Below, piece by piece: positions 6,999 to 13,837 of a DNA stretch of 34,241 nt. The stretch is taken from contig JAFRQQ010000032.1 in the NCBI GenBank assembly GCA_017428525.1, positions 1 to 34,241 on the forward strand, in the 5' to 3' direction. The notes under the pieces were generated by a model. It ran no database searches. It was not told the DNA's origin and saw only the letters and a list, made by a program, of their open reading frames with translations. Source of the DNA: Clostridia bacterium. GTDB taxonomy: Bacteria > Bacillota > Clostridia > Oscillospirales > Acutalibacteraceae. The translations under genes were made by a program, and so were the position numbers. Each line of letters begins with the position of its first letter. Within the stretch, counting starts at the first letter, position 1.

Positions 6999-8321
6999 AT
7001 GGCAACCAATCTGTTTCATCAACTGCTGTTCCGTCTGATCACGGCGGTGTTTGCCGCGGTCTTTGCGCTCACCTCCGGCGTGCCCGCGCTTTCGCGCGCG
7101 CTGCCGCAGACGCCCGACGATTTCACGCCGGTGTTGCGGTTCGCCGTGACGAGCGACGTGCACCTCAACGGCGACCCCGACCAGCCCGCCGCGCAGCGGC
7201 TGGCCGTGCTGCTGCAGGACAGCTACGCCTACGCGCAGGGGGAGCGCTATGCGGCGCTTGACGCGCTGATCGTGGCGGGCGATTTCGCCACCACCGGCGA
7301 CGAAGCGGAATACCAGCTCTTCAACAGCATCATGGCGCGTGAGCTCCGCCCGGAAACGCAGCTGCTGACCATGCTCGGCAACCATGAATTCATCAAATAC
7401 CGGGATGAGGATCCCACAGTCGCCTACGACGTCTACCGCGCGCTCGTGCATGAGGACGTGGACCGCCATCTCGTGATCAACGGCTATCATTTCATCGCCT
7501 GCTCCTATGCGCCGGACGGCAAGACCTTCACGGAGAAAAAGCCCTGGCTGACCGCGCAGCTGGACGCCGCGTGCGCGGACACGCCGGACCGCCCCGTCTT
7601 TGTTTTTCAGCATCCGCACCCCTTCGCCACGGTTTACGGCAGCGTGAACTGGAGCGATTTCACGGTGCGCACCGTGCTGGAGCACTATCCGCAGGCGGTC
7701 GATTTCTCCGGTCATTCCCATTATGCGCCCTGTGATCCGCGCTGCATCTGGCAGGGCGCCTTCACCGCGGTCAACACCGGCTCGCTCAGCGCGCTGATGG
7801 GCAATCTCGACTATATTTCCGGCGATGAAGATGCGCCCGGCGACTCCGCCGCCTTCTGGATCTGCGAGGCAGACGCGCAGGGCAACGTCCGGCTGAAACT
7901 CTATGACGCCGTCAGCCGCCGCTTCTTCGAAAAGACGGATTACTATCTGCCGAATCCCGCCGAAAAACGCAACCATTGCTACACCTGGAGCACCCTGCAG
8001 GCGCTGGATACGGCGCCGGCCTTCCCCGCCGGCGCGCAGATCACCGCCGCGCAGACGGACGGGCGCACCGTGCTCGTTTTCCCGAACGCCGAGGGCTACT
8101 GGGGCGCCGAGGATTACAAAATCACTGTCCGAAACGGCGCGCGGGAGGCATTTGCCGCCACCGTGATCTCGAATTACGTGCGCGCGGACGCGACGGAGAT
8201 GCGCGTAGACGTCGGCGCGCTCGACGCGGGGACCTATACGGTCACGATCCGGCCGTACAGCCCCTATGCAAAGGGCGGCAAGGCGCTGACCGGCAGCATC
8301 ACCGTGCCGCAAGCCTCCTGA
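6999..8321 (+). CDS. Exported calcineurin-like metallophosphoesterase
   Basis: A 440-residue protein preceded by AAAGGAGG. It has an N-terminal hydrophobic export segment (about residues 8-32, ending near ALSRA), so it probably works outside the membrane. The metallophosphoesterase motifs are complete: SDVHLNGD (Asp53, His55), GDFATTGD (Asp95), GNHEF (Asn128, His129), a His-rich QHPHPF and GHSH. These residues normally hold two metal ions for phosphodiester or phosphomonoester hydrolysis. The C-terminal 100 residues look like a beta-rich accessory domain (YTVTIRPYSPYAKGG). Its position straight after the phosphotransferase cluster suggests action on a phosphate-containing surface polymer, but this is inference. 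A strong terminator follows. Confidence 0.85.
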   Translation: MATNLFHQLLFRLITAVFAAVFALTSGVPALSRALPQTPDDFTPVLRFAVTSDVHLNGDPDQPAAQRLAVLLQDSYAYAQGERYAALDALIVAGDFATTGDEAEYQLFNSIMARELRPETQLLTMLGNHEFIKYRDEDPTVAYDVYRALVHEDVDRHLVINGYHFIACSYAPDGKTFTEKKPWLTAQLDAACADTPDRPVFVFQHPHPFATVYGSVNWSDFTVRTVLEHYPQAVDFSGHSHYAPCDPRCIWQGAFTAVNTGSLSALMGNLDYISGDEDAPGDSAAFWICEADAQGNVRLKLYDAVSRRFFEKTDYYLPNPAEKRNHCYTWSTLQALDTAPAFPAGAQITAAQTDGRTVLVFPNAEGYWGAEDYKITVRNGAREAFAATVISNYVRADATEMRVDVGALDAGTYTVTIRPYSPYAKGGKALTGSITVPQAS

Positions 8322-8336
8322 CCGATAACGCAAATT

Positions 8337-8371
8337 GCACCGCAGGCATTGCGCTTGCGGTGCGTTTTTTT
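8337..8371 (+). terminator. Intrinsic terminator after the metallophosphoesterase gene
   Basis: GCACCGCA (8337-8344) pairs with TGCGGTGC (8356-8363), followed by G and seven T residues. It closes the 2190-8321 transcription unit. Confidence 0.85.
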
Positions 8372-8400
8372 CGCTGAACGCCGCATCTGCGCACTTGCGG

Positions 8401-8429
8401 TTGCATGCGCGGCGGAAATATGCTATACT
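8401..8429 (+). promoter_or_regulatory. Sigma-A promoter of the methyltransferase/GH127-like operon
   Basis: TTGCAT (8401-8406), 17 bases, TATACT (8424-8429), with an ATGC just before the -10 that gives a TGn extension. It lies 41 bases before the methyltransferase start. Confidence 0.75.
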
Positions 8430-8470
8430 TTGTTTATTCTTATTGAAATCCGAAAAAGGAGGACGTCGGC

Positions 8471-9250
8471 ATGGAATCGCGCGCCATCGATCACGGGCAG
8501 CGCTTTGATTTCGGCAAAACGGCGGCGGCCTACGCCGCCTATCGGGATATCTATCCCCCCGTGCTGTATGCCCGGCTGCGGGCGCTCGGCGTCGCCGCCG
8601 ACGGCACGGCCTGGCTCGACCTCGGCACGGGCACCGGCGTGCTGCCGAAAAATCTTTATAACCCCGCGGCGCGCATCGTCGGCGCAGATATTTCAGCGGA
8701 GCAGATCGCCTTTGCAAAGCAGGAGGCGGCGGAGCACGGGCGGGCGATCACCTGGCTCATCTCCCCCGCCGAATCCACCGGCCTGCCCGCGCACAGCTTT
8801 GACACGATCACCGCCGCGCAGTGCTTCTGGTATTTTGACAGAGAAACCATGCGCGCGGAGCTCCGGCGCCTGCTCAAACCGGGCGGGCTGTTTGTCAAAA
8901 TCTATCTGACCTATACCATTGATGATCCGATCGCGCGGGAGAGTCACGCGCTGGTAAAAAAGATGAACCGCAACTGGACGCCCGGCGCCTCCGGCGCAAA
9001 GGACATTTATGACGATCTGTTCCCCGGCCGGCAAACGGAGACCTTTTTTGCGGACCTGCCCTTCACGCGCGAAAGCTGGCACGGCCGCATGTGCGCCTGC
9101 CGCGGCACGCTCGCTTCGATGGACGCGGCGACGTTTCAGGCGTGGGAGGCGGCGCATCAGGCGTTTCTGGCGCAGTGTCCGGCGGCCTTCACCGTGCGGC
9201 ACAAGCTCTATCTGACCCGGTTCACGGTCGGCGGGAGGGATGAAACATGA
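8471..9250 (+). CDS. Class I SAM-dependent methyltransferase
   Basis: A 259-residue protein with an AAAGGAGG ribosome site. The Rossmann-fold motifs of the class are clear: motif I LDLGTGTGVLPKN (around residue 50), the acidic GADIS after beta-2, FDTITAAQCFWYF (motif II/III region) and LLKPGGLFV. The layout matches the ubiquinone/menaquinone-type and generic small-molecule methyltransferases (Methyltransf_11/25), with an added C-terminal cap. The substrate is not identifiable. The stop codon overlaps the start of the next gene by 4 bases (ATGA), so it is coupled to the GH127-like protein. Confidence 0.85.
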   Translation: MESRAIDHGQRFDFGKTAAAYAAYRDIYPPVLYARLRALGVAADGTAWLDLGTGTGVLPKNLYNPAARIVGADISAEQIAFAKQEAAEHGRAITWLISPAESTGLPAHSFDTITAAQCFWYFDRETMRAELRRLLKPGGLFVKIYLTYTIDDPIARESHALVKKMNRNWTPGASGAKDIYDDLFPGRQTETFFADLPFTRESWHGRMCACRGTLASMDAATFQAWEAAHQAFLAQCPAAFTVRHKLYLTRFTVGGRDET

Positions 9251-10467
9251 CGCGATCCGCGTTGGACGGCACGCTGAATATCGAAAAGAATTTCCGGCGG
9301 CTGCACGAGGCGCCCTATGATTACGCGCATCTGTTTGACGGCAATCCGGGCTGGCCGGGCGACCGCGAGGGGCGGGCCCTGCTCGCCTTCCTCTGCCATT
9401 ATCACATCAGCGCGCGCACGGTGCCCTGCATGACGCAGATGCGGCGCACGCTGCGCGAAAAGACGAATCCGCGCCTGTTTTTCGGTGAGATTACGGACGG
9501 CACGCGCGCGAATGAGCAGCAGCTTTCCGGCCACAGCTGGTATCTGCGCGCGCTGGTCGACTGCGCGCAGACATTCGGCGATCCGCTCGCTTCGGAAGCG
9601 GCGAAAAGCACCTTTGAGCACCTCTTTTTGCCGGCGCTGCCGCTCTATGACCGCTATCCGCTCGACCGCAGCGGGCGCGGCGGCGGCGTGGACGGCGAAA
9701 TCAACGAAGCCCAGGCGGGCTGGGCGCTCTCCTCGGACGTGGGCTGCGCCTTCATGTGCGTGGACGGCGTGGCGCATTATTACGCCCTGACCCGCGACAG
9801 GCGGGCGTATGAATTTCTGGAAGCGGTGATCGCGCTGTTTCTGCGCGCGGATATGGTAAAGCGCGGGTTTCAGACGCACACGTCGCTGACCTGCCTGCGC
9901 GGCATGCTCTGTTTCTATGAAGCCACGGGCGAGGCGGCGTATCTGCAGGCCGTGCAGCGGGAATTCGACCGCTATCTGCAGCACGGCATGACGCTGACCT
10001 ATGAGAATTTCAACTGGTTCGGCCGGGAGGATACGTGGACAGAGCCCTGCGCGGTCGTGGACAGTCTTCTGCTGTCGACGGCGCTGTACCGCCTCATCGG
10101 CGACGACCGCTACCGCACGCTCGCGCGCCGGATCTGGGCGAACGGGCTGCAGTTCTGCCAGCGGGAAAACGGCGGCGCGGGCACGAGCGTCTGCGTGACC
10201 GCCGCGCAGCCGGTGCTGCGCATCAACGGCTATGAAGCGTCGCAATGCTGCTCCATGCGCTATGCGGAGGGTCTGCGCTGCTTCCATGAAAACCGGGCGC
10301 TGTTTGCTTATGACCCGGCGGCCACGATCCGCACGGAGCCGGACGGCCGGCGCTACGCCGACGACCGGCTGATCGTCCGCGTGAACGGCGAACTGCGCCC
10401 GCTCTTTTCCTGCAACACGATCCCGCGGGCGGAGGCCGAGGCCCTGCGCCTCGCGGTGCTGTATTGA
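9247..10467 (+). CDS. Compact GH127/DUF1680-like (alpha/alpha)6-barrel protein
   Basis: A 406-residue protein, all-helical by its pattern, with a GGGAGG ribosome site. Residues 266-300 (TEPCAVVDSLLLSTALYRL...DRYRTLARRIWANG) strongly recall the ET-C...LL-L-GD-RYAD--ER-LYNG block of GH127 beta-L-arabinofuranosidases. In that family a Glu-X-Cys pair plus a later Cys-Cys form a zinc-thiolate site and one Cys is the nucleophile. Here Glu266-Pro-Cys268 and Cys334-Cys335 occupy the matching places, and Glu253 could be the general acid. Typical GH127 enzymes are about 600-650 residues with C-terminal beta domains; those are missing. No signal peptide is present, so it would be cytoplasmic. The family assignment is inference from motif pattern. 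Confidence 0.6.
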   Translation: MTRSALDGTLNIEKNFRRLHEAPYDYAHLFDGNPGWPGDREGRALLAFLCHYHISARTVPCMTQMRRTLREKTNPRLFFGEITDGTRANEQQLSGHSWYLRALVDCAQTFGDPLASEAAKSTFEHLFLPALPLYDRYPLDRSGRGGGVDGEINEAQAGWALSSDVGCAFMCVDGVAHYYALTRDRRAYEFLEAVIALFLRADMVKRGFQTHTSLTCLRGMLCFYEATGEAAYLQAVQREFDRYLQHGMTLTYENFNWFGREDTWTEPCAVVDSLLLSTALYRLIGDDRYRTLARRIWANGLQFCQRENGGAGTSVCVTAAQPVLRINGYEASQCCSMRYAEGLRCFHENRALFAYDPAATIRTEPDGRRYADDRLIVRVNGELRPLFSCNTIPRAEAEALRLAVLY

Positions 10468-10485
10468 CTGCGGAGGGAGAGAAAA

Positions 10486-10935
10486 ATGAAACCTTATGCC
10501 ATTCAGCAGATCGGGCTGGAGGACTACCCCAAATGCAGCGCGATCTGGAACATGCAGACCTGCCCGTATACGCAGCTGTTCATCGATCAGATCAAGGCGG
10601 GCAACCGCGACGTATTCATTCTGACCGTTGACGGCGCTTACATCGCGGCGTGCGATCTCGTCTATGACAACCCAGAATACGGCACGATCCCCGGCAGGCG
10701 GCTGTATTTTTCGCGTCTGATCGTCAAAAAAGGAGAACGCGGCAACGGGTACGGCGAGGCGCTCTCCCGCGCGCTGCTGGACATCGCCAAAGAAAAAGGC
10801 TACAGCGAAATCGCCCTGGGCGTGGACCGGGACAACACCGCCGCCGTGCGGCTGTATCAAAAGCTCGGCTTCACCGTTTATGAAGAAGCCGAGGACGCCG
10901 ACGGCAAGTTTTACAGAATGGAGAGGCTGCTGTGA
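10486..10935 (+). CDS. GNAT-family N-acetyltransferase
   Basis: A 149-residue protein with a GGAGGG ribosome site. GNAT signatures: motif A SRLIVKKGERGNGYGEALSRALL (about residues 79-101), with the pyrophosphate-binding R-G-N-G-Y-G, and motif B VDRDNTAAVRLYQKLGF near residues 122-138. It would transfer an acetyl group from acetyl-CoA to an amine; the acceptor is unknown. Its stop codon overlaps the ATG of the next gene (TGATG), so the two acetyltransferases are probably translated together. Confidence 0.87.
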   Translation: MKPYAIQQIGLEDYPKCSAIWNMQTCPYTQLFIDQIKAGNRDVFILTVDGAYIAACDLVYDNPEYGTIPGRRLYFSRLIVKKGERGNGYGEALSRALLDIAKEKGYSEIALGVDRDNTAAVRLYQKLGFTVYEEAEDADGKFYRMERLL

Positions 10936-11897
10936 TGCCGGAAGAACTGATCCTTCGCCGCCCGACCGCGGACGACGCGCCGGAGCTCGTTTCCTACCGG
11001 CAGGCGTTTCTGGACGCCGGCGGTTCCATGGCCGGCGCCGGCCCGCTGCGCCGCTTTGAGAATCCGCTGGACTGGCTGCGCGAAATCGAGGCTTACGCCC
11101 GGCCGGAAACCGTGCCGGAGGGTCTGGTGCAGGCAACGCAGTTTGTTTACGTGCGCAAGCGCGACGGGCGGATCGTCGGCATGCTGCAGGTGCGCCATCG
11201 GTTCAATGCGTATCTCGAAAAATACGGCGGGCACATCGGCTATTCCGTGCGGCCTGACGAGCGCCGGAAGGGCTATGCAAAACGGATGCTGCGGGAAGGG
11301 CTGGATTTCTGCCGCACGCTCGGCCTGCCGTGCGTGCTGATCACCTGCAACACGGAAAACGAGGCCAGCCGGCGGACCATTCTCGCCAACGGCGGCGTTT
11401 ATGACTGCACGGTGTTCGAGCCGGAAAAAGGCGAGACGCTGGAGCGCTACTGGATCGATCTGCGTTTGCCGCAGAAGGCCGCGCCCGACGGCGCCGGCAC
11501 ACAATCAAATCATACGATTTCGGAGGAAAAATCAATGCTGTTTGTCTGTTATCCCAAATGCACGACCTGCCAAAAAGCGCAGAAGTGGCTGGACGCGCAC
11601 GGCGTGCCGTATGCATTCAGAAACATCAAGGAGGACCGCCCGACCGAGGCGGAGCTGCGCGACTGGCACGCCCGCAGCGGCCTGCCGCTCAAGCGCTTTT
11701 TCAACACGAGCGGCCTGCAATACAAGGCGCTGCAGCTGAAAGACAGCCTGCCGCAGATGAGCGAGGACGAACAGTTTGCCCTGCTCGCCTCCGACGGGAT
11801 GCTTGTCAAGCGCCCGCTTTTGATTTCGGACAACCTGGTCCTCGTCGGTTTCCGGGAAGCGGAGTACGAACGCGCCGCACAGGCGGAAACCGCATGA
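10935..11897 (+). CDS. GNAT acetyltransferase fused in frame to an ArsC/Spx-like thioredoxin-fold domain
   Basis: One uninterrupted frame of 320 residues from the ATG at 10935 (a GTG at 10932 is also possible). Residues 1 to about 185 are a GNAT domain: YSVRPDERRKGYAKRMLREGL (motif A) and TCNTENEASRRTILANGG, ending ERYWIDL as free-standing relatives do. A short linker follows, and then from Met at 11535 an ArsC/Spx/YffB-type domain: LFVCYPKCTTCQKAQKWLDAHG with a CTTC active site and LVKRPLLI. A GGAGG at 11522-11526 sits 8 bases before that internal ATG, so a free 120-residue ArsC/Spx-like protein may also be made. This looks like two genes whose intervening stop was lost. Confidence 0.82.
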   Translation: MPEELILRRPTADDAPELVSYRQAFLDAGGSMAGAGPLRRFENPLDWLREIEAYARPETVPEGLVQATQFVYVRKRDGRIVGMLQVRHRFNAYLEKYGGHIGYSVRPDERRKGYAKRMLREGLDFCRTLGLPCVLITCNTENEASRRTILANGGVYDCTVFEPEKGETLERYWIDLRLPQKAAPDGAGTQSNHTISEEKSMLFVCYPKCTTCQKAQKWLDAHGVPYAFRNIKEDRPTEAELRDWHARSGLPLKRFFNTSGLQYKALQLKDSLPQMSEDEQFALLASDGMLVKRPLLISDNLVLVGFREAEYERAAQAETA

Positions 11898-12421
11898 AAA
11901 AAGTCATTGTGATCGGCTGCCCGGGCAGCGGAAAAAGCGTCTTTTCCCGCGCGCTGCACGAGATCACCGGCCTGCCGCTGTATCCGCTGGATCTGCTCCG
12001 CTGGCGGGCGGACCGGACGTTCATCTCACGGGAAGAAATGATCGAAAAGATTCATGAGATCGGCGCGACCGACGCGTGGATCATGGACGGCAACTACGGC
12101 GCGACGATGGAGCTGCGCATGGCGCTGTGCGACACGATCATCTTCCTGGATTATCCGACCGAGGTCTGTCTGGAGGGCGTCCTTGCCCGGCGCGGCACGG
12201 CGCGGCCGGATCTGCCCTGGGTGGAACCCGCCGACGAAATCGACCCGGAATTTCTGGATTCCGTGCAGAATTACAACGCGGACAACCGCCCTCTCGTCCT
12301 CGAGCGGATGAAGAAATTCGCCGATAAAGAAACGATCGTTTTCCGCTCCCGCGCGGACGCCGACCGCTTTCTCGAAACGCTCAGAGAGCGACAATCCGCC
12401 GGGCCGCCGTCCGGCGACTGA
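11894..12421 (+). CDS. P-loop kinase, adenylate-kinase/topology-modulation (FlaR)-like
   Basis: A 175-residue protein starting MKKVIVIGCPGSGKSVFS; the start overlaps the previous stop by 4 bases (ATGA), which is why I chose it over a longer upstream frame. The Walker A motif is GCPGSGKS (residues 8-15). WIMDGNYGATMELRMALCDTIIFLDYP follows the pattern of the small AAA_18/adenylate-kinase-like ATPases often annotated as FlaR or topology-modulation proteins. The substrate is unknown; nucleotide or small-molecule phosphorylation is plausible. It is the last gene of the operon that starts at 8471 and is followed by a strong hairpin. Confidence 0.82.
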   Translation: MKKVIVIGCPGSGKSVFSRALHEITGLPLYPLDLLRWRADRTFISREEMIEKIHEIGATDAWIMDGNYGATMELRMALCDTIIFLDYPTEVCLEGVLARRGTARPDLPWVEPADEIDPEFLDSVQNYNADNRPLVLERMKKFADKETIVFRSRADADRFLETLRERQSAGPPSGD

Positions 12422-12430
12422 TGCAGAAAA

Positions 12431-12475
12431 ACGCGCGCTGCAGACGGACTGCAGCGCGCGTTTGCTGTTCTTTTT
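12431..12475. terminator. Bidirectional terminator between convergent genes
   Basis: A perfect 13-bp stem (ACGCGCGCTGCAG at 12431-12443 with CTGCAGCGCGCGT at 12449-12461) and a 5-base loop. Rightwards it is followed by TTGCTGTTCTTTTT; leftwards by TTTTCTG. It serves the kinase operon and the convergent TIM-barrel gene. Confidence 0.85.
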
Positions 12476-12480
12476 CGCTT

Positions 12481-13167
12481 TTACGGGTGCGGGAGGCCCT
12501 TGCGGTAGGCGTCCATGATGCCCCGGAAGATCTCGCCGTTGCTCGGCGGGGTCCAGGTGACGGCGTTTGCCCCGGCCGCAATCGTGCGCGCCACGGTTTC
12601 GCCGGTCTGCCCGCCGGTCGCGATGATGGGAATCTCCGGATGCTTCGCGCGCACGGCCGCCACCACGGCCGGCGTTTCGGCGGCGGCGGAGACGTTGAGA
12701 ATGTCCGCGCCTGCGGCGATGCGCGCCTCGATATCCTCCAGCGCGGAAACGACCGTGACCACCACCGGAATATCGATCGAGGCCTTGAGCGCCCGCACGA
12801 TATCGTTGCTCGTCGGCGCGTTGACCACCACGCCCAGCGCGCCCTGATATTCCGCGTGGAGCGCCAGATTCACCACGCGCATGCCCTGCGTGCGTCCCCC
12901 GCCGACCCCGACGAACACCGGCACCTCCGCAGCGGTCATGATCGCCTGCGTGATGATCGGCTGCGGGGTGAAGGGATAAACGGCAATGATCGCGTCGGCG
13001 TTCGTGTTGCGGATGATGCTCACGTCCGTGGAAAACAGCACGGACCGGATGCGGCGGCCGTGGATGCGGATGCCCGAGCAGGCTTCGATCTCCCGCGGCA
13101 CCGTCACCATGAAATCGCGCAGAAAGCCGCCGACCTCCGGGATCTCATTCGTTTCGTTCTTTTTCAT
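12481..13167 (-). CDS. TIM-barrel phosphate-binding-type protein, function unknown
   Basis: A 228-residue protein with a GAAAGGAG ribosome site. Alternating strands and helices end in the classic barrel signature: VVVTVVSALEDIEARIAAGADILNVS, then IPIIATGGQTGETVARTIAAGANAVTW, where the GG and GAN turns resemble the phosphate-binding loops of ThiE/NanE/TrpC-type barrels. The N-terminal part has FSTDVSIIRNTNADAIIAVYPFTPQP, a stretch I recall from clostridial proteins usually just named hydrolase. No catalytic role can be assigned. It stands alone between a shared terminator and its own promoter. Confidence 0.7.
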   Translation of the reverse strand: MKKNETNEIPEVGGFLRDFMVTVPREIEACSGIRIHGRRIRSVLFSTDVSIIRNTNADAIIAVYPFTPQPIITQAIMTAAEVPVFVGVGGGRTQGMRVVNLALHAEYQGALGVVVNAPTSNDIVRALKASIDIPVVVTVVSALEDIEARIAAGADILNVSAAAETPAVVAAVRAKHPEIPIIATGGQTGETVARTIAAGANAVTWTPPSNGEIFRGIMDAYRKGLPHP

Positions 13168-13224
13168 GCTGTGCTCCTTTCGTTTTTCTTCCCCTTATTT
13201 CGCGCAGAAAATTTCATTCGCTCC

Positions 13225-13253
13225 TGTACAAACATAAAAAACTATGGTATACT
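13225..13253 (+). promoter_or_regulatory. Probable promoter of the flavin reductase-topB operon
   Basis: TGTACA (13225-13230), 17 bases, TATACT (13248-13253). The -35 is weak. The start region runs into the oppositely directed promoter at 13282-13310. Confidence 0.5.
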
Positions 13254-13281
13254 ATTCTAAACACGTCTGCTTTTCTCTATA

Positions 13282-13310
13282 ATTCTAGCATAAAACAATC
13301 GAAAATTCAA
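13282..13310 (-). promoter_or_regulatory. Promoter of the TIM-barrel gene
   Basis: Read leftwards: TTGAAT (13305-13310), a 17-base spacer, and TAGAAT (13282-13287) preceded by TGC, an extended -10. It faces the rightward promoter at 13225-13253, so the two transcripts start toward each other before diverging over their genes. Confidence 0.6.
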
Positions 13311-13341
13311 TTTGATTTTGACGAATGGGGAGGGACCCGGG

Positions 13342-13836
13342 ATGAAAACGATCGATATCCGTGCGGTCAAGGAAAATGTTGTGCAGCTGATCAGCGACGG
13401 CTGGGGCCTGCTGACCGCCGGCACGGCCGAGAGCTTCAACACCATGACGATCAGCTGGGGCGCGCTCGGCGAGCTTTGGGGCAAGGACGTCGCTATCGTC
13501 TTCGTACGCCCGCAGCGCTACACGCTGGAATTCCTGGAGCGGGAGGACCGCTTCACGCTCAGCTTTTATGACCCCGCCTACCGTCCGGCGCTCGCGCTCT
13601 GCGGCTCAAAAAGCGGCCGCGAGCTCGACAAAGCGGCGGCGGCCGGGCTCACCCCCGCGCAAACGGACGGCACGATGACCTTCGCGCAGGCGAAGCTGAC
13701 GCTGGTCTGCCGCAAGATCGCCGTGCAGGCGCTGGATCCGGCGGGTTTTCTGGATCCGTCCATCGAATCGAACTATGACGGCGGCGATTATCACAAGGTC
13801 TTTATCGGCGAAATTCTGAAGGTTTACGAGGCGTAA
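13342..13836 (+). CDS. Flavin reductase-like FMN-binding protein
   Basis: A 164-residue protein starting MKTIDIRAVKENVVQLI; the ATG at 13342 has GGGAGG 7 bases upstream, and the longer TTG start lacks a ribosome site. The fold pattern is that of the FMN-binding split barrel: WGLLTAGTAESFNTMTISWGALGELWGKDVAIVFVRPQRYTLEFLE, where TMTISWG and the RPQRYT turn match the flavin phosphate-binding region of flavin reductase-like proteins. It ends with FIGEILKVYEA, also typical. It probably binds FMN and reduces it or a partner protein in the cytoplasm. The topB gene starts one base after its stop, so they are cotranscribed, although no functional link is obvious. Confidence 0.85.
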   Translation: MKTIDIRAVKENVVQLISDGWGLLTAGTAESFNTMTISWGALGELWGKDVAIVFVRPQRYTLEFLEREDRFTLSFYDPAYRPALALCGSKSGRELDKAAAAGLTPAQTDGTMTFAQAKLTLVCRKIAVQALDPAGFLDPSIESNYDGGDYHKVFIGEILKVYEA

Positions 13837-13837
13837 C

